Assembly (NCBI GenBank): GCA_963971225.1
Contig: OZ020269.1
Location: 41,065,264 to 41,129,263, forward strand
Direction of reading: 5' to 3'
Origin: Melieria omissa
Lineage: Eukaryota; Arthropoda; Insecta; Diptera; Ulidiidae
Length of the DNA: 64,000 nucleotides
The notes below the pieces were generated by a model. That model ran no database searches. It was given only the letters and a program-made list of their open reading frames with translations, and was not told the origin of the DNA. Shown in pieces: positions 22,125 to 33,491 of this stretch. The stretch's first letter is position 1; the number at the start of each line of letters is the position of its first letter. A program made the position numbers and the translations under genes.

Positions 22125-24690
22125 CTAGCTGGGCCCCGCGGCTTCGCACGCAAGCTCTCTTCTTTCACCCGATACATATTTTGAACGCATGGTTGAACCC
22201 ATTTTGATTTAAATAAAAACATATGTCTATTATCTTTGATGCCAAGTGGTTCTAAAAATTGTGAAGTCAAAGGGTCCTTTAAATCATGAGTTTTCACGTT
22301 TACTCTAAACAAAATCTTAACCCTTAGTTTACCACGGTAGATTTCGATTTTCAAGAATATGAAAAAACATTGTAATTATTTCCCGATTTAAATGCTTTTT
22401 GTCCAAGTTTGAAGTCAAAAGGACCAATAAATCGTGTTTCCATGCAAACTGTTAACCCATTGTTGACCCCGTTACATGTTGATTTTCAAAAAAGTGAAAA
22501 ACACGTGTCAAATTATTTCTCACTCAGAGTACTTTCACAAAGTTTGAAGTCAGTGGGCCCGTTAATTCATTTTTTTTGTTACAGTTTCGCCATACAAACT
22601 TTTAACCGGTCGTTGACCCCGTCCGATTTTAATATTTGGCAAAAATGAAAAACACGTACCTATCGAGTTATTTTACATTTAAAGTACTTTCACCAAGTTT
22701 GAAGTTAAAAGGCCAAACAAATTGTTTCTTCATACATACTTTTAACCCGTCGTTGATCCAGTTAGATTTCGATTTTGAAAATAATGAGAAACGCGTATAT
22801 AATTTTTTTATTTCAAGTATTTTTATAATTTTTGAAGTCAATAGGCCTATCGGTTCATGTTTTTTTCGAGTCTACCCTTAAACAAATCTTAACCCATTAT
22901 TGGTCCAGTTAAATTTTGATTTTTGAAAAATTATAAAATACGTATCGAATTATTTTTTGTTTAGAGTATTTTCAGGAAGTTCGAAATCAATATGTCTCTT
23001 AAATCACTTTTCTTCATACAACACCCTCACACATGTTTTGCCCCTTTACACCCTGAATTTAAAAAAATCCCGTCTTAGCGGAGGTTCATTTTTCAAGATG
23101 TATCTACAGTTCAAATTTCATGTTCGTAGCTTCAGCGGTTTGGGCTGAGCGATGATGAATCAATCAATCAGTCAATCAGTCAGTCAATTAGGGCAAACAA
23201 TCTATGTATATAAAAATGGAGGCGGTACCACACCCTCTTGTCCAGTGCTCACAACTTTCTTCTAGTCGAATTGTGCTACTAAGTGGAAAGTTCGTACCAA
23301 GTTTCACTGATGTGTATGTGTACTGCATAACTGTCTGAGCATAAAAAATGTGCCACGCCCTTTGACCAACGCCCCATTCCCTCTATTGAAAGATATGATT
23401 AAGTGGTAGGTTCATACCAAGTTTCATTGATGTACGACTTACAGTTTTGCTGCATACAAAATTTGCCACGCCCCTTGTTCAACGCCCATAAAATATTATC
23501 GGTAGAATGACACTTCTATGGGACGATGGCATATTCAATTTCAATACTGTGCGGCTTACAATTCCGGAGCTATTCCATATAAAAGATTAGAGTTGTATGG
23601 ACGGAGCCACGCCCTCGTGTTAAATACCCGCTTCATTCCTCTGCCGAAAGGTATGACTGAATGGTAAATTCGTACTAAGTTTCATTCATGTGCGACTAAC
23701 AGTTCCAAAATTATGCGAATAGTTTGGGTCAAAAAAATGTGCCACGGCCCTTGTCCAACGTCCATAAAATTTTAACATTGGAATAACACATCTATGAGGC
23801 AACGCCTCACTAATTTTCAATGCTGTGCGACTTACAATTCCGAAGCTATTCCATTTAAAAGAAATGAATTGTATGGGCGGTGCCACACCCCTTTGTTCAA
23901 TACCCACCTTATTCCCTCTGCCGAAAGATATGATTAAGTGGTAGGTTCATACCAAGTTTCATTGATGTACGACTTACAGTTCTGCTGCATAAAAAATGTG
24001 AAATGTGAAAATGTGTGTGTGTAAAAGCCCATAAAATTTTAACAGTAGAATAACACATCTATGAGGTGACGGTACACTAACTTTCAATGCTGTGCGACTT
24101 ACAATGGCGCAGACATTCCACTCAAAAGAATTGAATTGTATGGGCGTTGCCACGCCCCCTTGTTAAATACCCGCCCCATTCCCTCTGCCGAAAGATATGA
24201 TTAAATGGTATGTTCATACCAAGTTTCATGGATGTGCGAGTTACAGTTCTGCTGCATTAAAAATGTGCCACGCCCCTTGTCAACGCCCATAAAATTTTAA
24301 CAGTAGAATAACATTTCTATGGGACGATGTCATACCAAATTTCAATGCTGTGCGATTTACAATTCCGAAGCTATTCCATTTAGAAGATTTGAGTTGTATG
24401 GGCGGTGCCACACCCCCTTGTCCAATACCTACTCCATTCCGTCGGTCGAAGGACATGATTAAATAGTAAGTGTGAACTAAATTGAATTGATGTGTGACTT
24501 ATGGTTCCAAAGTTATTGTCTAAAAATGTATTCTGGTGGCGCCACGCCCCGTTTTCCCGACTTTTCTTTTTTTATAAACCTTCACGTAACAATTTCGAAC
24601 AAACCCGCCGAAGGAAGTATCCAAGTTGGTCCAGCCGTTCTCGAGTGATACGCAGTCGAATGGACCACGATTCATTTTTATATATATAGA
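22125..24690 (-). mobile_element. Non-autonomous Helitron (2566 bp)
   Basis: Read on the minus strand it begins TCTATATATATAAAAATGAA (ending at 24690) and finishes CTAG (22128-22125) just after the GC-rich GCGGGGCCC near-palindrome. It sits exactly between host A (22124) and T (24691). Removing it restores the reading frame of the P-type transposase with no duplication, the Helitron signature. There is no Rep/helicase gene; the body is made of tandem repeats. Confidence 0.92.
23219..24450 (-). repeat. About 270-bp tandem repeats inside the Helitron
   Basis: The phrase GGGCGGTGCCACRCCCC recurs near 23219, 23598, 23876, 24141 and 24400, each followed by CCGAAAGATATGATTAAGTGG-like and AAGTTTCATTGATG-like phrases, with later spacing of about 260-280 bp. 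Such arrays are common in dipteran non-autonomous Helitrons. Confidence 0.75.
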
Positions 24691-25322
24691 TATTGACAAA
24701 ATATTTGATTGCCTAAACAGTGGATCGTTATATTCCAAAAATTTCTACAGATCTGCGATTCAACTCAACAGTTTAGCACATGAGTATATAAAGTTCTTCC
24801 TTAAATACCTGGATGATATCTCATTTGTTGACAAAAAGAAAAAAGTATTTTTTTTTATGGGATGAAACTTACTCTAAAAGCTGTTTTGCTCTTAGTAGAC
24901 GAGCTGTTTGAGAAAAAATTCGACTTTTTTTTTTGATGACAAGGACATTAAACCAAGACAAACTTGAAAATATGTTTTCTATACTAAGACAAAAAGGTGA
25001 TAATAACATAAATCCATCAGTGGCTGGTATTAATAATATATTAGCACGCTTAATGGCCGCAAAAAATGTGCAATTGAGTTCCCACAGCAATTGTGAAGAA
25101 CTAAATGATACTACGTTTGAAACGCTTTCTAATATCGTATTAAATCTCGACTCAGCTCCTGAACATAGCGAAGAAACTAGTCAAACCGATGATTTTGCAG
25201 TGGATAATAATACAGCCATCCTTTCAGATTTCATATTAAATGATAGTTTTGAGAACTGTTCCGAATTTACCATCGATTTAGCGTCTTTAAGGTATTTTTT
25301 GGGTTATGTTGTCTACAAAATA

Positions 25323-25651
25323 ATTTAATAATTGATTGGCACGACAGCCCGCTTACGCGAGACTAAGGCATAGCTTCCCGCAACCACTCGTGTTGTGCGT
25401 GTGAATTTGTACGCGGGTGGAAGGGACCTACAGTTTTATGCCGGTTCCGAACGGCAGATTGGGAGCTTTTTCATAGGCAATTTTTACTCTCAGAGGTTTG
25501 CCATTTCCAGCTGAGAGGACAGCCACCGAAAGAGAAAACGAGTTCCCCGTTATTTTTTTTTTAGGTGTTACTACATGCAGTATTCGATCTTGCGTCGCTC
25601 TGCATGCGACTCGTTGGACCGCGCACTAACCAACTGAGCCACGGCGGCTGC
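25323..25651 (-). mobile_element. tRNA-derived SINE inserted in the P-type transposase
   Basis: Minus-strand copy of the SINE family: 5' end with GCAGCCGCCGTGGCTCAGTT (A box) at the right, 3' tail AATTATTAAATT at the left. Target duplication CAAAATA at 25316-25322 and 25652-25658. Removing the SINE and one duplication joins the transposase frame correctly (VVYK then ILTK). Confidence 0.85.
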
Positions 25652-26605
25652 CAAAATACTTACCAAAATAAACTGTGAAACATGTGCAGCGGAATTGAGA
25701 AAAGAAGATGAGGTACTAACAGTTCCTAGTGAACTTTTCATATTTCACAAAAACTTTAACTCTCTCAAAGATTTCGGCAACCTTATTAGTCCATCGCAAA
25801 TTCTATTAGAGATAAGCAAAGTACACATTTCAATTTTCCGCAGCATTTTTGAAAAACAGCCACAAATTGTAGGCATAAAAAATGTAATAAAAGTTAAATG
25901 CCAAAATGCTACACCACAATGGTTTTCCACGTGTCCTGATCATAAAAACACAATTTTGGACTTTATGATCTTAGTTCTTCTCAGGAAGCATTGTGCATGG
26001 GCCTCCGAAAAGAAAAATTTAACTAAACCCCGAAAACTTAAAATCCTAAAAACGTAATAAACTCTGGTTATTTTGACCAAACTTATTCCTTGACTTATTC
26101 CCACAATTGGGGGTTTTTTATCGTAGTATTGTGAATTGCTGAGCTCGTTACAGAAATCAGCCAAAGCAAAAATATATTCTAACTTCAGTTGTTAGCCAGC
26201 GGCAACAACAACCACAGGCTGTCGACTTTCATTTCCTCCATCACCATGCATGCGGCACATCGCTTTGTTGGCCAACAACAACAACCACATATATGGTGCG
26301 TTACTGTTTGGTACACCGGCATGCGATTAATACTTTTATCAGTTTGCTCTCCGAACATTTAATTTTGCGCTCTCACAGCTTCTCTTTTTACGCTCTCTCG
26401 CTCTGTGCGTTCTCATCCCCTTTACTGCTTCCCCCCGCACCAACAAACGGGTCCTACCGCTGGAACCCGCGAAGAAAATTTTCTTTACACCAGATGCGCA
26501 TTCTGTATATTGTTTGTTCTGTGCTATTACTCATTCGCACCAAAACATCAAAATACTCAAAATCCTCTTGCACGAATGTGTACCGGTATTTTGTGTCTCT
26601 ATTGG

Positions 26606-26900
26606 CAGCCGCCGTGGCTCAGTTGGTTAGTGCGCGGTCCAACGAGTCGCATGCAGAGCGACGCAAGATCGAATACTGCATGTAGTAACACCTAAAAAAA
26701 TAACGGGAAACTAAAAATGATGAATGAATGTAAAAATTGCCTATGAAAAAGCTCCCAACCTGCCGTTCGGAACGGGCATAAAACTGTAGGTCCCTTCCAC
26801 CCGCGTACAAAAATTCACACGCACAACACGGGTGGTTGCGGGAAGCTAGGCCTTAGTCTCGCGTAAGCGGGCTGTCGTGCCAATCAATTATTAATTATAT
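26606..26900 (+). mobile_element. tRNA-derived SINE
   Basis: Plus-strand copy starting CAGCCGCCGTGGCTCAGTTGG with a degenerate B box (AGATCGAATACTG), followed by the shared body and an AATTATTAATTATA tail. Short target duplication TATTGG at 26600-26605 and 26901-26906. It lacks a segment of about 40 bp present in the 25323 and 53507 copies. It sits between two P-family elements in opposite orientation. Confidence 0.82.
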
Positions 26901-26980
26901 TATTGGTTACTGGCTCATAATCTGATTAGACGCACTTGTTCGTGTCAGAGGAAAATTGGTATAGATGAGTTGAGTAATAA

Positions 26981-27824
26981 CACAGAACAAACAATATACA
27001 GAATGCGCATCTGGTGTAAAGAAAATTTGCTTTGCGGGTTCCAGCGGTAGGACCCGTTTGTTGATGCGGGGGGAAGCAGTAAAGGGGACGAGAACGCACA
27101 GAGCGCGAGAACGTAAACTGAGAAGCTGTGAGAGCGGTGTATGAAACAGTGACGCACCACACACTGTGGTTGTTCTTGTTGGGCAACAAAGCGGTGTGCC
27201 GCTTGCATGTTGGTGGTGGCTCGTGCTTGCTCTCCGCTTGCTTTTTTACAAACAAGAGCAAGAAGTGGACAGGAAAAGTTTGCATAGAAAAATTGATTGA
27301 GCGATCGCCAAGGCGCATAAATAAGGTGGTAGCACTACGGAAATAAACAAAATTCAATGAATTTTATTAGTTCTTCCGGTCTGCTTGTAAAATAGAAGTT
27401 GTAAAAAGTACAAATAGCTGCAATGAAAATAAATATATGTGTAAAAATATTGGAACAACCAAGACGCATTAAGAAAGTAATAATAAGTGGAAAACTATTG
27501 CTACAATGTTGTGCTAATTATCAAAGAAAAAAGTTTAATCAGTTCTGGTGCTGCAACTATCTATTGAGTTTGCCTTGGGAATCGATTTGCCAAATCGACC
27601 ACCATTTCAATGTGCACGAGCAAAGCCCAGCTGGCTTGCTGCGAAAAGCAACAACATTGCGCGTTGTTGTCGAAATGAGAATATAGCCCAAAACTATCGA
27701 ATCTATGCGTGTACATCAATTCGCGCTTACTCTCTCGGTTCCCTTTGCATTTTTCTCACCTTTGTTTCTTCCCGCCCGCCCAAAATTATTTCAGATGCGC
27801 CTTCTGTATACTGTTTATTCTGTG
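26981..27824 (-). mobile_element. Internally deleted P-family element (844 bp)
   Basis: Ends CACAGAACAAACAATATAC and the inverted CACAGAATAAACAGTATAC, with the 7-bp duplication GTAATAA at 26974-26980 and 27825-27831. Its left 200 bp are the reverse complement of the right end of the P-type element at 26300-26523, and its right 260 bp match the left end at 19986-20270. It is therefore a deletion derivative of the same family, inserted in inverse orientation about 450 bp away. It has no transposase. Confidence 0.88.
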
Positions 27825-27831
27825 GTAATAA

Positions 27832-29247
27832 CAAAGAATTGAAGTGTTTAGAAGGCGCATCTGAGCTCAAAAATTCAATATTTATTTGCGAGCTTCATAG
27901 AGCGGGGGAAGCCGCAAAAGGGAAAGAGTGGTGTCAGCAGGAGAGCAAGCGCTTCAGTTTACGCTCATTGACTGTGCGAACTGAAGCACCCGCTACAACA
28001 AACACTCATGAAGTGAAAGTACCGCTTCTCCTGTGTAATTTGAGGTGTTGGTGGTTGTTTTGGTCACTAAATAATTTTTTGTGCAAATTTCTCACAGCAA
28101 CACCAGCCAGCGCAATGATCGTCGTTTCAACGACGCCATTCCTTTTTGTTGTTGTATTTTTTGTGTGTATGCTTTTTTGTGTTGACGATTGGTTTTGCTA
28201 CACAGCTAGAGAAAAATGTAAACAGCTCTTCTTTTGTTGTTTTTTTTTATTGTTTATGTTTTGCATCGTTTGAAACTTTCTTGTTTTAATTTACTGTCAC
28301 AGCATTTATCAGGAAATCTGAAGGAGCAAATAGGTAGCAAATGTAACCGATTGATAATTTGTATGGAAAATGTTTCACTTAGCGCAGTGAAAAGGTTATC
28401 ATTTCTTAGTTTTTGGAAACATATGCCACAATTATTATCCATGTTAAGTTTTACTCGATTGTCGAAGTTTTTATCTACAAAATAATTTGCTGTAATAATT
28501 GTTGTAATTACTGCTGAAATAAAATAATAAAAAATACAGTTTCGTCTGTCTCAGCATGTAGTAGGATTTGATTCATAGAATCCTGTGTATCTTCGAAATT
28601 AGTTGTTACACTTGACCGAGTACTACTTGAATTTTGTCCCAAAATTGCAAAAGTATTTTCTAGTTTATCTTGGTTAAACAACTTTTTTGCTATAAAACAT
28701 TTATGTGGGTTATTGCTTAGTTTTATCAGTGATTAAAAAACAGATTTTAGTTCAAAAAATAAAACTTTAATCCTCCATACATTTAACATCTTTGAAATAA
28801 TTAAAAAAATCTTTATAAATTTGTACGACTCATTATTCAATTGTAAAGCCTATCTAAATCAATTATCCGATTGTCCTATTCATACAATCAAATATAAGGT
28901 CTACTTTTTTGATAAGTTCTTTAGGAACTTTATTTGTAGCGACCATATAAGTCGTCATGCCAACCATATTTTCTTTTCTATGATGCGCACACTACAGTCT
29001 GCTATAAGTTCAGGAGCAATATGCGACGCCGTGTAGGCTTGTAGAAGAAGAACAAAAGCCAGCCAGAAATCGTCTTACAATTTCAGCTTTTCGCCAGCGC
29101 AACAACAACAACAACAGCGTTCGTCTTCACCTTGCAATCATTTCACCCCACAACAATGTGCTAATGCACACTCGCTGCAGTGAGCGCAACCAAAAAGCGC
29201 AACACATAAAACTACATTGTCGCTTGTAAATCCACGCTCTCACTACA
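27832..29247. other. Unassigned region with one coding-like stretch
   Basis: Begins with a fragment of a further P-family end (TTTAGAAGGCGCATCTG at 27847). 28821-29036 has an open plus-strand frame, with LNQLSDCPIHTIKYKVYFF and FFRNFICSDHISRHANHIFF, whose composition looks like real protein, but I cannot name it and no start or splice context is convincing. The rest is AT-rich with CAACAACAACAAC runs near 29100. Confidence 0.35.
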
Positions 29248-29752
29248 TACACTAGTCAGAATAAGTTTGCGTACAAGGGGTACGTAGTTTTTTCATATGA
29301 AAAATAAATCACTTAAAGTAATTTTTCGAAAACAAAATATTTTTTATTTTTTTCCTAAACTTAGTTCTTTTATTCCACTAAGATAATAATATCAAAAACT
29401 TGACCAAACTGTAAACGAAGGTCAAAAAACAAAATATGTTATGAATTCAGCTCAGAAAAAGTTTGCGTACAAGATAAGGTTACGTAGTTAAAATGTAATT
29501 GAAACTAAGTTTTGTCCAAAAATTAATATCTTTGTGAATGTTCTTTTCTCGATTGAACTCCCTGCAGAAGTTTCGGCGCAAAGTTTTTTAAATTCGGTGT
29601 TTTTTCAACGGTTATTTTGTTATATCCTTGAATTGTTATATTGGTTTACTATATCTTTGAAGATGGAATGCTGTTGGCCTCAGGGTTCAAGTAAACCCCT
29701 TATACACTATGATCAATAAGTACCGGGACTGTGTCAAAAAAACAAAATTTTT

Positions 29753-30528
29753 TTATTCTTCTGGTACATTTATTTTATCCCCTTCAAAATAAGCCCCATC
29801 TGAAGCAATACACATATGCCAACGCTTAATCCAATCGTCCATGCACTTCTGGTAAGCCGAAGCAGGTATGGCCTTCAGCTCTCGCGTCGCATTTTCTTTT
29901 ATGACCTCTATGGACTCAAATCTCTTTCCACAAAGCGGTAACTTGAGTCGGGAGAACAGGAAAAAGTCACATGGTGCCATATCTGGAGAATAGGGAGCCT
30001 GATCGATCATATTCACACTGTGTTTGTTCAAATAATCGCGAATAATGTGTGCTTTGTGAGACGGCGCATTTTCGTGGTGCGAAATCCAGCTGTTATCGGC
30101 CCACAAATCCGGTCGTTTTCTACGAATAGCATCTCTCAAACGCCTCAATACTTCAAGGTAATACTCTTTATTAACGTTTTGACCGGTAGGAACGTATTCA
30201 TAATGCACCACACCACGACAATCGAAGAAAACAATGAGCATAACCTTGATTTTTGATCGACTTTGGCGCACTTTTTTTGGTTTTGGCCTTCAGCACGCCA
30301 TTCGGATGATTGCTGGCTAGTTGTCACGTCGAATTCATAGACCCATGTCTCACCACCAGTAGTTATACGTTTCATGAACGTTGGGTCCTTCTTAGCTTCG
30401 GAAATCATGTCTTCAGCCACTTGCTTTCGATGATCTTTTTGGACGAAATTCAAGTCTTGAGGAACAAGCCGTGCGGTGACGCGTTTCATGCGCAAAATAT
30501 CGACAACAATGTGTTGTGTGCTTCCATA
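29753..30528 (-). pseudogene. Mariner transposase, catalytic part (dead)
   Basis: C-terminal two thirds of a mariner transposase in two frames. The first block (to about 30240) includes STQHIVVDIL, the linker, and RITTGGETWVYEFD, where the first catalytic Asp of TGDE has become Gly. After a frameshift near 30260, the second block carries GVVHYEYVPTGQNVNKEYYL, HHENAPSHKA (second catalytic Asp changed to Glu) and YSPDMAPCDFFLFSRLK (third Asp kept), then a normal C-terminus. The N-terminal part lies at 35145-35477, across the inserted element. Two of three catalytic residues are lost, so the enzyme is inactive even if joined. Confidence 0.9.
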
Positions 30529-30815
30529 CACGGTAGGCAGGAAGCATCGATAGGTTGCACAAAAATGTCGACGAAAACTGTAATCGGGGTTGTATTTGTT
30601 GATGGTTATAGGTGCAAAATCCGTTCGAATTGAAATCCGACCTGCTTCTTCTCAAAAGTTATTCATATTTTTATATTTCGAATCGGGACAATTTGTAACA
30701 CAGGACAACAAAAAACACTTTTTTTCTGTTGCATGAAGTTTTTCTACTGTTTCTTACTAATTTGGGTGCGCTGATTTCGAATCTACCCTCAGATTTTTTC
30801 TAGCAGCTCTAGTTA

Positions 30816-31366
30816 GTGAGATATTCCAAAGTAATGGAAAGCATTGTAAACTTCAACCTTGTGAAATATCTGGAGCACAATAGACTGCTAAGTGACCGCC
30901 AATACGGCTTTCGAAGACAGCGATCGACGGGAGACCTTATGGCGGTCCTCACCGAGAAATGGAACCATAGCATTCTAAACCTCGGTGAAAGCAAGGTTGT
31001 TGCATTGGATATTTCCAAGGCCTTTGACCGGGTGTGGCATAAAGCACTCGTGGCAAAATTGATTGCCTATGGCGTCGGTAGTATCTTCTCTCGTTGGATT
31101 ACGAGCTTCCTCTATGATCGCTCTATTCGTGTTGTAATAGACGGCATAGCCTCGGAAAAGCATTCCCTTAGCGCGGGAGTGCCGCAGGGTTCGGTCCTTT
31201 CTCCAACCCTTTTCCTTATCTTCATCAACGACCTATTGTCGTCGACGAAGAATCCCATCTACTCGTTTGCGGATGACAGCACTATTTGTCATTCATACTC
31301 CTTCACAAAACGCCCCAGCTCTGTGGAGATTGAGAGAGAAAGGCGCCGTATGAATGACACACTTAA
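30816..31366 (+). pseudogene. Non-LTR reverse transcriptase, first part
   Basis: Palm and finger motifs of a non-LTR reverse transcriptase appear in order: YGFRRQRSTGDLM, VVALDISKAFDRVWHKAL (first catalytic Asp), SLSAGVPQGSVLSPTLFLIF and IYSFADDSTI, the FADD catalytic box. The type is that of CR1/Jockey-group elements. The frame runs into TTAA element 3 at 31367 after MNDTL. Removing that element and one TTAA continues the frame at 33927 (NSDLQ). The endonuclease domain is missing by 5' truncation. Confidence 0.9.
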
Positions 31367-31661
31367 GGGGAGGTTCTTTCAAATTTGGCCAAAAAAAGGC
31401 CTAAGTTTGGAAATGATTTGTGGCATGATGAAAAAACATAGAAACATCCGGTTTTGACGGTTGAATGGGTATTTTATTATACAATAATATGTTATATTTT
31501 TTATAACAAAATTCAAAATGTCGGCTGAACAATGGCGGCTTTCGTCGATCACTGCCTGAAAAATCTAGTCTCCGAATTTCAAGCCTACAGCCTCTTGTAG
31601 TAATCTGAAATGAAAAAGGTTTTTTTTAATGAAAGTAGATGAAATTTTCTATGGCTTATAC

Positions 31662-33491
31662 CACAGAATAAACAGTATACAGAATGCGCATGTCGACCAG
31701 CGAAGCAATCTGAATTTCGGGTGCGGGCCGAAAGCAGCAGAAGGGAAGATAACAGAGTTGGTTGAACTTCTGTCTCTGTTAATTTCTCGTGCGACGATGA
31801 GCTCTGTTATTGTAATTTCGGTAAGTGCCGAGTGGTACAGAACGAGCTCGTGCGCTCGATGCCGGCCAGAGAAGCTACTGTTATTTTCAATGAAGCGAAT
31901 GAAGGGCGATGTGCTATAGTTGTTGTTGTGTTGATCAACGAATGAAAATTGTAAATTTCGAATTTTTGTTACTGGCTGACTTTGGCTGCCTATTCCTGGC
32001 GTGTGTCGATTAATAAGAACACGTTTTTTTTCATGTAATTATTGGATCGACCTTCTGCGTGAAAAGATATCCTTATGAGCACTTGAAGGCTAAGGTTTCG
32101 CTAATTTTGGCGTAAATGACTTCTCGCTACGATTTATTACTTTATCCCTACGCCTTTAACCCCCCCTGAAACCTAAAAAAATGAGAGGTTCAGAAGAATT
32201 GTAATTACAAATTTTTGCATTTAATCACGTCTAATGTATGTACAGTGCAAGCTCGATTTTCGTGACTAATTAAAAACCAGACCAGTCGCGAAAACTGAAT
32301 TTTCGCGACAACAGAACCTAAAATTTTAATTAAAAATTTTATGTAATTTTTGAAATTAGAATTGTTTTTATTTATATATTTACATTTTAAACAATTTTAA
32401 AGAAGAATTGGAGATTTTGGGTTGCTTTTTTAGCAAATAATTTTTTAAAATAACAGCTGAATCACGTGTTTAAATAATGCTGTTGTCGGCTTAACAATCC
32501 AAAAAGGTTAATATACCAAAAGACGGGGATTTCCCATTTTTGGTTATAGACATTGTAATAAAATTTAAAAAAAAAAAACAGATAAAAGTCGCGAAAATAG
32601 AATGGTGTTGGTTTTTTTCTATATATGTATGTAAATCCGCAATTTAAAATATATTTCGTGCATAACAATTGCAGCAAATCGTTTAACCATCTTTAATATT
32701 AAAAATAGTGTGATGACTCTATAGCGTAGTGACTTTTTAAGTCGATAAGTTACCCCCTTTTGACATTCGTTTTCATATATTTTTGCACGCTATTCTCCGT
32801 CGTAAAATTACTACCGACAGCGTATGTACCCACTGCGCTGCACGCAGAATGAACCGCAAAGCAAAAATAATTGAATCGAAAGTCGAATTCAATGTTTCAT
32901 TTCCTAGCCGGCAACAATAACAACAACCATAGCTTATTGCTCTTCCCGCCATATCGCTCCTTTGCTGCAAGAATGTCATAACTCAAAACAATTTTTTTTC
33001 AGTTTATGGCAGCCCTGTGTGTATCTGCATATGATCTTTTATCTGTCAAAACCTCTTTGTAAAATATTCAATACTTTTCTCACAAGACGACATGGAAATT
33101 TTTTTGATACCTTGAACTGCCTGCAATGGTAAATTTTAAAATTGAATTTTCTCGGAATGATGTAGTTTTGAATTATGACATTCTTGCAGCGAATGAGCGA
33201 TATGTATATGTAAGAAGCAAGTGACACTTCGTTTTTTGCCGACAACAACAGCAACCACAGCCGACGCTATTTTCACATCAATGCTTCGCAGAGCCGCAGG
33301 CGATTATTACTTTCTTTTTATCTCTGTCCTGTTTGTTCTGTGAAATAACAGAAACGAATGCTGTCTAGTGCTGTTTGTAATGTTAATAGCAGAGGACGTA
33401 ATGTTCAATTAACAGTGGTCGTAATATTACGGCCCCTTAACATTTTTGAATTTGTATGAGATGCGCGTTCTGTATTACTGTTTATTCTGTG
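31662..33491. mobile_element. P-family non-autonomous element, innermost layer
   Basis: Ends CACAGAATAAACAGTATAC and CACAGAATAAACAGTAATAC in inverted orientation, with the 7-bp duplication CTTATAC at 31655-31661 and 33492-33498. It is 1830 bp with no transposase. Inside, 32246-32330 carries a repeated TTTTCGCGAC/GTCGCGAAAA phrase, and 32950-33204 holds a long inverted repeat. Confidence 0.85.
32950..33204. repeat. 40-bp inverted repeat
   Basis: 32950-32989 (CATATCGCTC ... TGTCATAACTCAAAAC) is repeated in inverse orientation at 33165-33204 with a few mismatches, separated by 175 bp. It may be a small foldback element or part of the P-family element's own structure. Confidence 0.65.

Larger units (their letters stand above)
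20701..26057 (+). pseudogene. THAP-domain P-type transposase pseudogene
   Basis: Protein blocks occur in P-transposase order. 20701-20950 encodes a THAP zinc finger (CCRKS..., FKFPP, W, then C-x2-H in ICVNHF and the AVPVF end). A TAA at 21265 and a TAA at 21667 interrupt an otherwise continuous frame through 22124. 21307-21669 is the RNase H-like start, with LLMDEMAIRKEL (a catalytic Asp) and LDLVEGY. 21751-22124 covers the nucleotide-binding insertion region. The Helitron splits the codon for Asn in FIEN; the frame resumes at 24691 (IDKIFDCLNS). A frameshift near the poly-T at 24850-24920 leads to TLNQDKLENMFSILRQKG, the conserved C-terminal core. A SINE interrupts again, and 25659-26057 completes the C-terminus to a stop. 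The normal start is not visible (no ATG before the zinc finger). Dead, but once full length. Confidence 0.88.
19986..26523 (+). mobile_element. P-superfamily transposon with nested insertions
   Basis: Ends CACAGAATAAACAGTATAC... (left) and the matching inverted copy (right), similar over about 33 bp through GCGC.TCTG. The target duplication is CTATTAC, 7 bp, at 19979-19985 and 26524-26530. Inside lie a THAP-domain P-type transposase pseudogene, a Helitron (22125-24690) and a SINE (25323-25651). Without them the element is about 3.6 kb, reasonable for an autonomous P element. Two related elements with the same ends occur at 26981-27824 and 31662-33491. Confidence 0.88.

Noticed and set aside
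23219..24450. CRISPR-like or satellite array
   Set aside because: Units of about 270 bp within Helitron ends in a eukaryotic context; explained by the Helitron.
19986..27824. One large element bounded by the ends at 19986 and 27824
   Set aside because: Flanks CTATTAC and GTAATAA do not match each other but each matches another end (26524-26530 and 26974-26980), giving two separate elements.
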